Origin: Pseudomonadota bacterium | GTDB lineage: Bacteria > Myxococcota > UBA9042 > PHBI01 | Direction of reading: 5' to 3' | NCBI GenBank assembly: GCA_005772945.1 | Contig: SXIE01000097.1 | Coordinates: forward strand, 1 to 6,010 | Length of the DNA: 6,010 nt | Part shown: one piece after another, positions 1 through 6,010 of the stretch | Numbering within the stretch: position 1 is the stretch's first letter | How the letters are laid out: the number at the start of each line of letters is the position of its first letter | Translations under genes and position numbers: made by a program | Notes under the pieces: model-generated | Told to the model about the DNA's origin: nothing | The model's input: only the letters and a program-made list of their open reading frames with translations | Databases searched by the model: none

Positions 1-1657
1 GATGGACCGGATTGGGGCCGACTACGACCGCTGCCTGACGATGATGGAGGAGCGCTTCGGCGAGCACTGTGCGCCCGCCGCGCTGCCGATCGGCACCGAG
101 GGCGCCCACCGCGGCATCGTCGAACTGGTCGAGAAGAAGGCGACCGTCTGGGGCGACCCCGACGACCCGCGCGACTTCCAGGAGATCCCGATCCCCGACG
201 ACATGGTGGAGGCCGTCGAGGCCGCACGCAATAAGCTCCTCGAGCGGATCGCCATCGCCGACGACGACTTCGCGATGCGCTGGCTCGAGGAGCCAGATAG
301 TTTGAGTACAAACGATATCCACGCCGCGATTCGGCGCGCCGTCATCGCGAACAAATTGGTGCCGGTCCTGTGCGGCGCGGCGCTGCGCAATAAGGGCGTG
401 CAGCCGCTACTCGACGCGATCGTACGCTGGCTCCCGTCGCCGGACGACGTGCCGGAGATCACCGGCGTGCACCCGACGACGCGCGCTGTCGAGACGCGCC
501 CTCACGATGCCAAGGGCCCCCTGGCCGCGCTGGCCTTCAAGGTCGCGATGATGGGCGATGACGGGCGACGTCTCGTCTTCGTGCGCATCTATTCGGGAAC
601 GCTCGTCGCGGGCAGCGAGGTCTTGAATCCCGGCAAGGGCGTCAAGGAGAAGATCTCGCGCGTGTTTCTGATGCACGCGAACCAACGCGAGCGCAAAGAC
701 AGCGTCGGCGCCGGCAACATCGTGGGCGTGCTCGGCCTGAAGCACACCAAGACCGGCGACACCATCTGCGACCCCGCCAAGCCCATCCTGCTGGAGCAGA
801 TCGACGCCTACGAGCCGGTCATCTCGCAGTCGATCGAGCCCGAGCAGACGCGCGATCGCGACAAGCTCATCGAGGTGCTCGGCAAGCTCGCCGACGAGGA
901 CCCGACCTTCCGCTGGAAGGAAGACGAGTCGACCGGCCAGACGATCATCAGCGGCATGGGCGAGCTGCATCTGGACGTCTTGACGGACCGCGTGCGCCGC
1001 GAGTTCGGGGTCGACGCGCGCATCGGGCGACCGCAGGTTGTCTACCGCGAGACCGCGACGCAAAGCGCCGTCGTCGACGAGAAGTTCGAGCGCGTCACCG
1101 AGGGCGACGCTCTCTACGGCCAGGTGGCGGTGCGCCTGAACCCGAACGAGCGCGGGGCCGGCAACGCGATCGAATGGCACTTTCCGCCCGCGGGCGGGGA
1201 GGTGCTCCCGTGGTTCACGCCCGAGCTCAAGCAGGCCATCCAGATCGGGCTCGAGAACCAGCTCGGCGCCGGCGTCCTCCACGGCGATCCGGTGCAGGAC
1301 GTGCGCGTGACCGTCGCGCACGTCGGCTGGCGCGACGGTACGACCAAGGTCGTCGGCTACTCGATCGCGGCCTCGGCCGCGCTGCGCAAGGCGATGCAGG
1401 ACGCCAAGCCCGCGCGCCTCGCGCCGATCGCCAACGTCGAGGTCTCGATGCCGCCCGAGTATGTCGGCGACGTCATCGGCAGCCTGAATCAGCGGCGCGG
1501 GCGCATCGAGCACATGGAGGAGCTGTCGACGTCGGCCTCGGTCGTCAAGGCGCAGGTGCCGATCGAGCGCATGTTCGGCTACTCGACCGAGCTGCGCTCA
1601 CTCAGCCAGGGGCGCGCGTCGTTCACGATGACGTTCAGCCACTACGATATCGCGTAA
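1..1657 (+). CDS. fusA: Elongation factor G (EF-G2-like paralogue), 5' partial
   Basis: Translational GTPase acting on the ribosome. Base 1 is the last base of a codon cut by the window edge, and the first whole codons read MDRIGAD, the end of the G4 motif NKMD, so about 140 N-terminal residues (P-loop, switch I and II) are missing. The 551 visible residues contain the rest of the G domain (G5 region CGAALRNKGVQ at 124-134), domain II (about 172-265), domain III (ISQSIEPEQTRDRDKL and SGMGELHLDVL, 274-327), domain IV (about 340-465) and domain V (about 472-548, with FGYSTELRSLSQGRASFTM). The TAA stop is at 1655-1657 and the C-terminus matches the usual EF-G end, so total length should be near the normal 690-700. 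Odd: the domain IV tip reads GDALYG (368-373) where GGRGQYG is usual, and RDGTTK (444-449) where HDVDSS is usual, and a few extra residues precede GDPVQDV. These changes resemble the mitochondrial EFG2/spdEFG2 recycling branch as I recall it. EF-G family identity is certain; the subfamily is inference. Confidence 0.96.
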   Translation, partial: MDRIGADYDRCLTMMEERFGEHCAPAALPIGTEGAHRGIVELVEKKATVWGDPDDPRDFQEIPIPDDMVEAVEAARNKLLERIAIADDDFAMRWLEEPDSLSTNDIHAAIRRAVIANKLVPVLCGAALRNKGVQPLLDAIVRWLPSPDDVPEITGVHPTTRAVETRPHDAKGPLAALAFKVAMMGDDGRRLVFVRIYSGTLVAGSEVLNPGKGVKEKISRVFLMHANQRERKDSVGAGNIVGVLGLKHTKTGDTICDPAKPILLEQIDAYEPVISQSIEPEQTRDRDKLIEVLGKLADEDPTFRWKEDESTGQTIISGMGELHLDVLTDRVRREFGVDARIGRPQVVYRETATQSAVVDEKFERVTEGDALYGQVAVRLNPNERGAGNAIEWHFPPAGGEVLPWFTPELKQAIQIGLENQLGAGVLHGDPVQDVRVTVAHVGWRDGTTKVVGYSIAASAALRKAMQDAKPARLAPIANVEVSMPPEYVGDVIGSLNQRRGRIEHMEELSTSASVVKAQVPIERMFGYSTELRSLSQGRASFTMTFSHYDIA

Positions 1658-1664
1658 TCAGGAT

Positions 1665-3878
1665 TCAGGGCCCGCAACTGCCTACCTCGCGCCAGGCCAG
1701 CACTTGCTTGCTTCCCGCTGCAAGGAATCCGCGCTCGCGCGCCAGCCAGTACTCCTCGCTGAGATCGAGACCCGCCGATTGCACACGGCCCTGAACGTCC
1801 CAGCGCGCGCCGATGTCGAACGGATTGCGCTGCCAGACGAAGTCCTCGTAGGTGCGCAGCGCCGCCGGTAAGCCGAGGCTCGCCTTCGGCTCCGCGCACA
1901 GCCCATCGTCCAGGTGGCACTCTCCGGGAGTGCCATGGCAATTGCGCGAGATCTTCTCGCCGGGCAGCGTCACGCCCATGAACGAGATCCCCGTCTCGCA
2001 CTGCGTACGCTGCTCGGGGCTCGGACACTCGAGGGTGGTCCCGGCCGGCAGATGATCGATGACGTACTGACGCTCGAGCGTGTACTCGCGGCGCGGGTCC
2101 TCGAGGACACCGCCGTTGCCGCCGAAATTCGCGAGCTCCAGCAACGCCGCTTCCCGTGCGGCCGTGACCTCGTTGTCGGCCGTCGCCGGAACCGCCGAAG
2201 CGTACATCAGCGCAAACTTGACGTTGTTCAGATCGTGCGCGCTCTTCTGCCAGGCCTCGGTCTCGAATGCCTCCTGGAACGCCGCCTTGAGCGGCGACTC
2301 GTCGAGGAGCCCGATCAGCGCCCACAGCGGCCCGATGGTGATGTGATCGCCGTAATACGAGCGGCACCATTTCGGCACTTCGAGCGCGCCGATCGTCTTG
2401 ACGGTCTCGTCGATGTGCCAGGTGTCGACGAGGTCGTTCCAGAGGAAGTCGCGGTAGACCGGATCGCCCGTCATGTACCAGGCCATCGCCGCGAGATGCG
2501 CCAGGTGGGCCGCGTCGCCGCCCCGCACATTGATGGCGTAGACGTGGTCGATGCCGCGGGCGCGCGGGGCCGCGCTGGCCTGGATATCGCTCACGAACTC
2601 GAGCAGGTCCGCCAGGAAGTCGTCGCTCGCCGCGTCGATCACGCGCGACGGAGTCGTCGCGGGGCGGTCGGGACAGGACGTATCGAAGGTGTCGACGTTC
2701 GCCGAGTTCGGTTGCTCGCTGACGTACGCGACCACCGTGTCGAGCGTCGCGAAATCGGGATCGCCGGGCTCCAGCTGCAGCTGGCCCCCGGCCAGAAAGG
2801 CCCGCACGGCCTCGCGCGCCAGCTCGTTGCTCTGCAGATGCACGAGATCCACCCGCCGCAGCCGATTCAGATAGCACGTGAGCTGGCGCGTCATGCGCGC
2901 CCGCAGCGCCTCGTCCTCGATGAGCGCAAACGCGATCGGAAACGCCACCATCGGCCCCGTGTACTGGTCGATCGACGGGTTGCCGTCCCAGATCGGTGTC
3001 CCCTTCCAGACCGTGCCACCGCCGTCCACGAGCCCGTCGCGGTAGACCGGATCGAGCCCGTCGACCGCCGCCGGATCGAAGACGTGCACGAACGGCCCGC
3101 GGTCGCCGCCGCTGTCCACCTCGGTGATGTGCTGATCGGTCTTGGGCGCGCCCGCCGGCACGGCGAGCGCCATGTGACGCGCGAGATACCCGGGGATCCC
3201 GGTGACATCGAAGAGCCGGAGCAAGTCCCGCACCTTCTTCTCCATGCGCGCGTAGTCGGCGCGCGTGCCGGTGGCGGCGTACCGGAAGATGGCAGCGTCG
3301 AGCGCCGCGCCGGTCCAGATCGCGCCATCGCCGACGCCCGCGAAACCCGAGAAGTGCGCGAGCGCCGCCCACTCGGCCTCGGGAGTGCCGGCCGGCGTCT
3401 CGCCGACGAAGGCGCGCTCGGCCGTCACGCCGTCGGGCTGATGGTAGAGGTCGTACCAACGATCATAGAGGAAGGCGCGCCGCGTCAGCGGTTCGGGCGT
3501 GTCGGTGAACGCCTTGGTGGCGCCATCCCAGATCTCGCAGCGCGTGAACGTGCCGTTCGTGCACGCCTCCTCCTGGTAGATCGCACAGGAAGTGAGGCCC
3601 GTGTCGACCAGCGGATCGGGCGCCGCCGCGGGGATCGGCGGCACGACCAACAGCTCGCGCACGCTGCTCGTCTCCGGCGCGGTGTCACTCTCGGAATCTG
3701 CCACGTCACTCTCTGCATCTGCCAGCGTGTCACTCTCTGAATCGCCCGTGGCCCCCTCGGCGCCGTCGCTGTCGGCGACGTCCGCGCTCGGCTGGACGTC
3801 GTCGCCGCACGCCCCCCCAAGCGTCACCATGGCGGCCCAGACAAAGTGCCAAATTCTCATGCGCAGGTCGGATGTCAT
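1665..3878 (-). CDS. Large predicted lipoprotein of unknown function, Asp/Ser-rich linker, possible alpha/alpha-toroid domain
   Basis: I do not recognise a named family. The 737-residue product starts with a short basic segment (R6, R8), a hydrophobic stretch (IWHFVWAAMVTL, 9-20) and a lipobox-like LGGAC with Cys24, so it should be exported and lipid-anchored. The -3 position is Gly rather than the usual Ala/Ser, a small weakness. Residues 25-72 form an Asp/Ser/Glu/Ala-rich linker with a repeated SESD/AESD motif. The remainder looks mostly helical, with WTGAALDAAIFRYAATGT (188-205), PSIDQYTGPMVAF (301-313) and MAWYMTGDPVYRDFLW (465-480), spacing reminiscent of six-hairpin glycosidase-type toroids; no catalytic pair can be assigned. 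Twelve further Cys cluster at 98-114 and 618-661, with others at 335, 402, 505 and 735, as expected for a disulphide-bonded exported protein. The start is chosen because ATG (3878-3876) overlaps the upstream TGA as ATGA; an internal ATG at residue 7 would also give a good signal peptide. No clear Shine-Dalgarno is visible. The TGA stop is at 1667-1665. Confidence 0.88.
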   Translation of the reverse strand: MTSDLRMRIWHFVWAAMVTLGGACGDDVQPSADVADSDGAEGATGDSESDTLADAESDVADSESDTAPETSSVRELLVVPPIPAAAPDPLVDTGLTSCAIYQEEACTNGTFTRCEIWDGATKAFTDTPEPLTRRAFLYDRWYDLYHQPDGVTAERAFVGETPAGTPEAEWAALAHFSGFAGVGDGAIWTGAALDAAIFRYAATGTRADYARMEKKVRDLLRLFDVTGIPGYLARHMALAVPAGAPKTDQHITEVDSGGDRGPFVHVFDPAAVDGLDPVYRDGLVDGGGTVWKGTPIWDGNPSIDQYTGPMVAFPIAFALIEDEALRARMTRQLTCYLNRLRRVDLVHLQSNELAREAVRAFLAGGQLQLEPGDPDFATLDTVVAYVSEQPNSANVDTFDTSCPDRPATTPSRVIDAASDDFLADLLEFVSDIQASAAPRARGIDHVYAINVRGGDAAHLAHLAAMAWYMTGDPVYRDFLWNDLVDTWHIDETVKTIGALEVPKWCRSYYGDHITIGPLWALIGLLDESPLKAAFQEAFETEAWQKSAHDLNNVKFALMYASAVPATADNEVTAAREAALLELANFGGNGGVLEDPRREYTLERQYVIDHLPAGTTLECPSPEQRTQCETGISFMGVTLPGEKISRNCHGTPGECHLDDGLCAEPKASLGLPAALRTYEDFVWQRNPFDIGARWDVQGRVQSAGLDLSEEYWLARERGFLAAGSKQVLAWREVGSCGP
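3682..3743 (-). repeat. Three imperfect 17-bp repeats encoding the acidic SESD linker
   Basis: On the plus strand three near-identical 17-mers, gtgtcactctcggaatc (3682-3698), acgtcactctctgcatc (3703-3719) and gtgtcactctctgaatc (3727-3743), occur 21 and 24 bp apart. All spacings are multiples of three, so the reading frame is kept. In the lipoprotein they encode the repeated DSESD, DAESD and DSESD segments within residues 46-65. The region is less GC-rich than its surroundings. It most likely arose by in-frame tandem duplication or slippage and forms a flexible acidic spacer between the lipid anchor and the folded domain. Confidence 0.75.
3875..3878 (-). other. ATGA stop/start overlap joining tryptophanase and lipoprotein genes
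   Basis: On the minus strand the four bases at 3878-3875 read ATGA. The ATG opens the lipoprotein gene and the TGA closes the tryptophanase gene in a different frame. Such overlaps are a standard sign of cotranscription and of translational re-initiation. No strong GGAGG-like site lies in the 20 bases before this ATG, which makes dependence on ribosomes finishing tryptophanase more likely. Confidence 0.8.
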
Positions 3879-5221
3879 AGACGCTCGAAGTGGCAGCTGA
3901 AGTGGCGGAGCTGAGGCGGCTCCTCGGTGATGCGCAAGCCACGCAGCGTGTCCCGTCGCTCGAAGACCTCGACGACGGCCTCGACCACGTAGTCGATGTG
4001 GCTCTGGGTATAGACGCGGCGCGGGATGGCGAGCCGCACCAGCTGCATCTGCGCGTGCGCGCCGAACATGACGCTGCCGATCTCGCAGCTCCGGATCCCG
4101 GCGTGTAGATAGAGCTCGCACGCCAGCGCCTGACCCGGGAACTCGGACGCCGGAATGTGCGGCAGAAAACGCGCCGCGTCGAGGTAGATCGCGTGCCCGC
4201 CGGACGGCCGCAGCACCGGCACGCCGGCCGCGTGCAAGTGGTCGCCGAGGTACGCCGTCGAGACCGCCCGATAGCGCAGGTAGTCCTCGTGCAGGACCTC
4301 TTCGAGCCCCTGTGCGATCGCGTCGAGATCGCGCCCGGCCAAGCCGCCGTAGGTCGGGAAGCCCTCCGTCAGAATCAAGAGCGTCCGCGCCTTGCCCGCC
4401 AAGACGCTGTCGTTCGTCGCGAGGAAGCCGCCGATATTGGCGAGCCCGTCCTTCTTGGCGGACATCGTACAGCCATCGCCGAGCGCGAAGAGCTCGCGCG
4501 CGATGTCTTTCACAGTGCGCTCCGATTGCCCCGGCTCGCGCGTCTTGATGAACCAGCAATTCTCGGCGAAGCGGCACGCATCGAAGTAGAGCGGGATCCC
4601 GGCCGCGTGCAGGATCTCCGACACCGCGCGCGCGTTCGCCAGCGACACCGGTTGGCCACCGCCGGCGTTGTTCGTGACGGTCAGCATGCCGATGGGGATC
4701 TTGGCCTTGCCGTGCTCGGCCACGAGGCGCGCGAGGCGCTCGGTGTCGATGTCGCCCTTGAAGGGATGATCGGCCGCCGGGTCGCGCCCGATCGCCGCGA
4801 CAAGGTCGACCGCCTCGGCCCCCGAGTGCTCGACGTGCGCGCGCGTCGTGTCGAAGTGGGTGTTGTTCGGAACGATCTTTCCGGGCCCGCCGACCAGCGA
4901 GAAGAGGATGTGCTCGGCGGCGCGCCCCTGGTGCGTCGGGATGACGTGCCGATAGCCGAAGACGTCCTGCACCCGCGCCTCGAAGCGCTCGAAGCTCTTC
5001 GAGCCCGCGTAGGATTCGTCGCCGCGCATCATCGCGGCCCACTGCTCCTGGCTCATGGCGCCGGTCCCCGAGTCGGTCAGCAGATCGATGAGGACGTCAT
5101 CGGCCCGAAGTTGGAACAGGTTCCAATGCGCGGCCACGAGCGCCGCCGCGCGCTCCTCCGGGGTGGTCTGGCGGACGGGCTCGACGACTTTGATCCGAAA
5201 TGGCTCGATGAGGCTTTTCAC
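3875..5221 (-). CDS. tnaA: Tryptophanase (PLP-dependent beta-eliminating lyase)
   Basis: Cytoplasmic fold-type I PLP enzyme expected to convert L-tryptophan to indole, pyruvate and ammonia. The 448 residues align end to end with the tryptophanase/tyrosine phenol-lyase (TPL) family: EPFRIKVVEPV (6-16), LLTDSGTGAMSQEQWAAMM (47-65), PTHQGR (95-100), NNAGGGQPVSLAN (184-196), DACRFAEN (214-221; Asp214 and Arg217 at the PLP ring), MSAKKD (253-258; Lys257 forms the Schiff base), GGHA (341-344) and RLAIPRRVYTQ (396-406). Three substrate-specificity positions match tryptophanase and not TPL: Asp124 in FDTT (TPL Thr124), Ile381 in CEIG (TPL Arg381) and His440 in LRHF (TPL Phe). Overall wording and length (TPL about 456, E. 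coli TnaA 471) are nearer TPL. The start is GTG at 5221-5219, with GGAGG nine bases upstream and the family's N-terminus directly after; there is no in-frame ATG before it. No TnaC-like leader or tnaB permease gene is visible. A role on another aromatic amino acid is not excluded. Confidence 0.93.
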   Translation of the reverse strand: MKSLIEPFRIKVVEPVRQTTPEERAAALVAAHWNLFQLRADDVLIDLLTDSGTGAMSQEQWAAMMRGDESYAGSKSFERFEARVQDVFGYRHVIPTHQGRAAEHILFSLVGGPGKIVPNNTHFDTTRAHVEHSGAEAVDLVAAIGRDPAADHPFKGDIDTERLARLVAEHGKAKIPIGMLTVTNNAGGGQPVSLANARAVSEILHAAGIPLYFDACRFAENCWFIKTREPGQSERTVKDIARELFALGDGCTMSAKKDGLANIGGFLATNDSVLAGKARTLLILTEGFPTYGGLAGRDLDAIAQGLEEVLHEDYLRYRAVSTAYLGDHLHAAGVPVLRPSGGHAIYLDAARFLPHIPASEFPGQALACELYLHAGIRSCEIGSVMFGAHAQMQLVRLAIPRRVYTQSHIDYVVEAVVEVFERRDTLRGLRITEEPPQLRHFSCHFERL

Positions 5222-5285
5222 GGCGCCGAGCCTCCGGCGCGCAGCCCCACCTGTCAACCGCCCCCGGGCGGCCGCGCCGCGCCTA
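5222..5285 (-). other. 64-bp gap between DUF1517 gene and tryptophanase, with short GC-rich hairpins
   Basis: This gap holds the tryptophanase ribosome binding site and an inverted repeat at 5258-5271 (ccgcc/ggcgg, five pairs around a four-base loop). A smaller one, cgcct/aggcg at 5280-5292, covers the TGA of the upstream gene. No T-run follows either on the minus strand, so these are not convincing intrinsic terminators. A TTGACA lies at 5257-5252 on the minus strand but has no -10 partner. Transcription probably runs through from the upstream gene, though a separate promoter farther upstream cannot be excluded. Confidence 0.4.
5231..5235 (-). promoter_or_regulatory. Ribosome binding site of tryptophanase (GGAGG, decides the GTG start)
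   Basis: The minus strand reads GGAGG, then nine bases (CTCGGCGCC), then GTG at 5221. The spacing is close to optimal, and the first codons after it give KSLIEPFRIK, the expected N-terminal end of the enzyme family. Any start farther upstream would read through arginine-rich sequence unlike the family. Confidence 0.85.
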
Positions 5286-6010
5286 TCAGGCGACCTCGGC
5301 CAGATCCGGGTACGTGCTGAAGAGCTCGTCGCGCGTGAGGATGTCGCTCTCGGCCGCCGGCGTCCAAACCACCTCGGCCGCAAGCACCATCGGCGCCGAC
5401 AGGCCACCCAAGCGCTCGATGACCAGGCGCACGTCCTCGGCCGTCCGAATCTTCTCGGGCAAGGCCGGCACGCCCTTGTCGATCCCGACGACCAGCGTGA
5501 CGAGAAACACCTCGTTGATGCCGAACTCGCCATCCTCGTCGGTCAGCTCGTCTTTCCCCTTGGCCTCGCGCTTCTCGGTCGACTTGCCCTTGGCGTCGAT
5601 GCGCACGACCTCGCGATTGAAGAAGGCGCGCGCCTCGGTCGTGAGCCGGTTGAACTCCTGCTCGGCCGCCGGCGCCAGCAGCGGCCTCGGGGTCGCGTCG
5701 ATCGAGGCGTGCGTCACGGCGCCGCGCTGGCGACCGAGATAGAGCGCGGTCTCGCGGGCCAGAAAGGCGAGGCCCGCGGGGGTATTGAGATCGACGCGCT
5801 CGGCGCGCTCGACGACGCGCTCGAGGTCTTCCCACGGCTTGGGCTGACGCCAATCGATCGCGAATCGGATCCGATAGACGTTCGCCCGCAGCGCCCCGGC
5901 CTTGGCCCGAACCGCCTGCACGACCGCCATGATCACCGCCACGACGATGAGCATGATCACCAGCTCGGGGGAGAGGAAACAGCCGCCGTAGCCGAAGCCG
6001 TAGCCGCCGC
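5286..6010 (-). CDS. DUF1517-type membrane-anchored protein, 5' partial
   Basis: Function unknown. The frame is open to the right edge: reading inward from 6008 gives GGYGFGYGGCFLSPEL, then a hydrophobic segment (about residues 16-33, VIMLIVVAVIMAVVQAV), then a soluble domain to residue 240 and TGA at 5288-5286. The Gly/Tyr-rich stretch before one membrane helix is typical of this family, so the true start lies outside the window. The GTG at 5960 and ATG at 5954 fall inside the membrane segment and are poor starts. Family signals, recognised from memory, are LNTPAGLAFLARETALYL (74-91), EFNRLTTEARAFFN (118-131), EVFLVTLVVGID (166-177), an AEDVRLVIERLGGL segment (190-203), AAEVVWTPAAESD (210-222) and DELFSTYPDL (227-236). 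A charged Lys/Glu/Asp-rich insert (138-161) sits mid-domain. It is 64 bp upstream of tryptophanase on the same strand and possibly in the same transcript. Family assignment is moderately firm; no biochemical role can be given. Confidence 0.82.
   Translation of the reverse strand, partial: GGYGFGYGGCFLSPELVIMLIVVAVIMAVVQAVRAKAGALRANVYRIRFAIDWRQPKPWEDLERVVERAERVDLNTPAGLAFLARETALYLGRQRGAVTHASIDATPRPLLAPAAEQEFNRLTTEARAFFNREVVRIDAKGKSTEKREAKGKDELTDEDGEFGINEVFLVTLVVGIDKGVPALPEKIRTAEDVRLVIERLGGLSAPMVLAAEVVWTPAAESDILTRDELFSTYPDLAEVA

Noticed and set aside
407..1513. 368-codon minus-strand frame opposite the EF-G gene
   Set aside because: Antisense shadow of a highly conserved gene; Leu/Arg/Asp-rich with no family features.
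1642..3459. 605-codon minus-strand frame overlapping the lipoprotein gene in another frame
   Set aside because: Extremely Arg/Gly/Ala-rich translation without any motif; out-of-frame shadow.
1914..3740. 608-codon open frame on the plus strand opposite the lipoprotein gene
   Set aside because: Composition is Arg/Val/Ala-heavy with no recognisable motif or membrane segment. It is the expected antisense shadow in GC-rich DNA, while the minus-strand frame has a signal peptide, linker and coupled start.
3879..5042. In-frame open extension of the lipoprotein frame back through the tryptophanase gene, giving an apparent 1125-residue fusion
   Set aside because: The extension translates to Arg-rich nonsense overlapping the well-supported tryptophanase frame. 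The ATGA start at 3878 leads directly into a lipoprotein signal peptide.
3875..5221. Tyrosine phenol-lyase as the name for the lyase
   Set aside because: The TPL-defining Arg381 and Thr124 are replaced by Ile and Asp, and the Phe near the C-terminus by His, all as in tryptophanase.
5252..5257. TTGACA on the minus strand as a -35 promoter box for tryptophanase
   Set aside because: The hexamer 17 bases downstream reads GAGGCT, not a -10 box, and falls on the ribosome binding site, so a start there would remove the translation signal.
4157..5320. 387-codon plus-strand frame opposite tryptophanase
   Set aside because: Arg/Val/Glu-rich antisense shadow running across the tryptophanase start and intergenic gap; no ribosome binding site or motif recognised.
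5222..5533. In-frame extension of tryptophanase to an upstream start at 5533
   Set aside because: The extra 104 residues are Arg/Ser-rich, unlike the family, and overlap the DUF1517 coding region. GTG at 5221 has a proper GGAGG.

Overview
The window is high-GC, densely coding bacterial DNA with four protein genes and almost no intergenic space. The strong G/C preference at third codon positions, a lipoprotein with a CGDD start and a long Asp/Ser-rich linker, and an EF-G that looks like the spirochaete/planctomycete/deltaproteobacterial 'EF-G2' type all point towards the Myxococcota (former Deltaproteobacteria). This is an inference from style and gene type, not a placement by similarity search.

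Left part (1-1657, plus strand): the 3' four-fifths of an elongation factor G gene. The window opens inside the NKMD guanine-recognition motif, so the P-loop and switch regions lie off the left edge. Domains II to V are complete. The two loops at the tip of domain IV, which contact the decoding centre in translocating EF-G, have lost their signature residues. This suggests a ribosome-recycling or otherwise specialised paralogue.

Middle and right part (1665-6010, minus strand), in transcription order from the right edge: a membrane-anchored DUF1517-type protein whose N-terminus lies outside the window (6010 down to 5286); a PLP-dependent beta-eliminating lyase best called tryptophanase (5221 to 3875, GTG start with a good GGAGG); and a 737-residue predicted lipoprotein of unknown function (3878 to 1665) whose ATG overlaps the tryptophanase stop codon in an ATGA. 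The three genes are co-directional and could be one transcript, with the last two probably translationally coupled. The lipoprotein gene converges on the EF-G gene with only 7 bp between the two stop codons.

Tryptophanase would split tryptophan into indole, pyruvate and ammonia in the cytoplasm. No tryptophan permease gene or TnaC-like leader is visible beside it. Its tight link to a cysteine-rich exported lipoprotein is the most unexpected piece of genome organisation here. No RNA genes, CRISPR array, insertion sequence, attachment site or defence-type cassette was seen.
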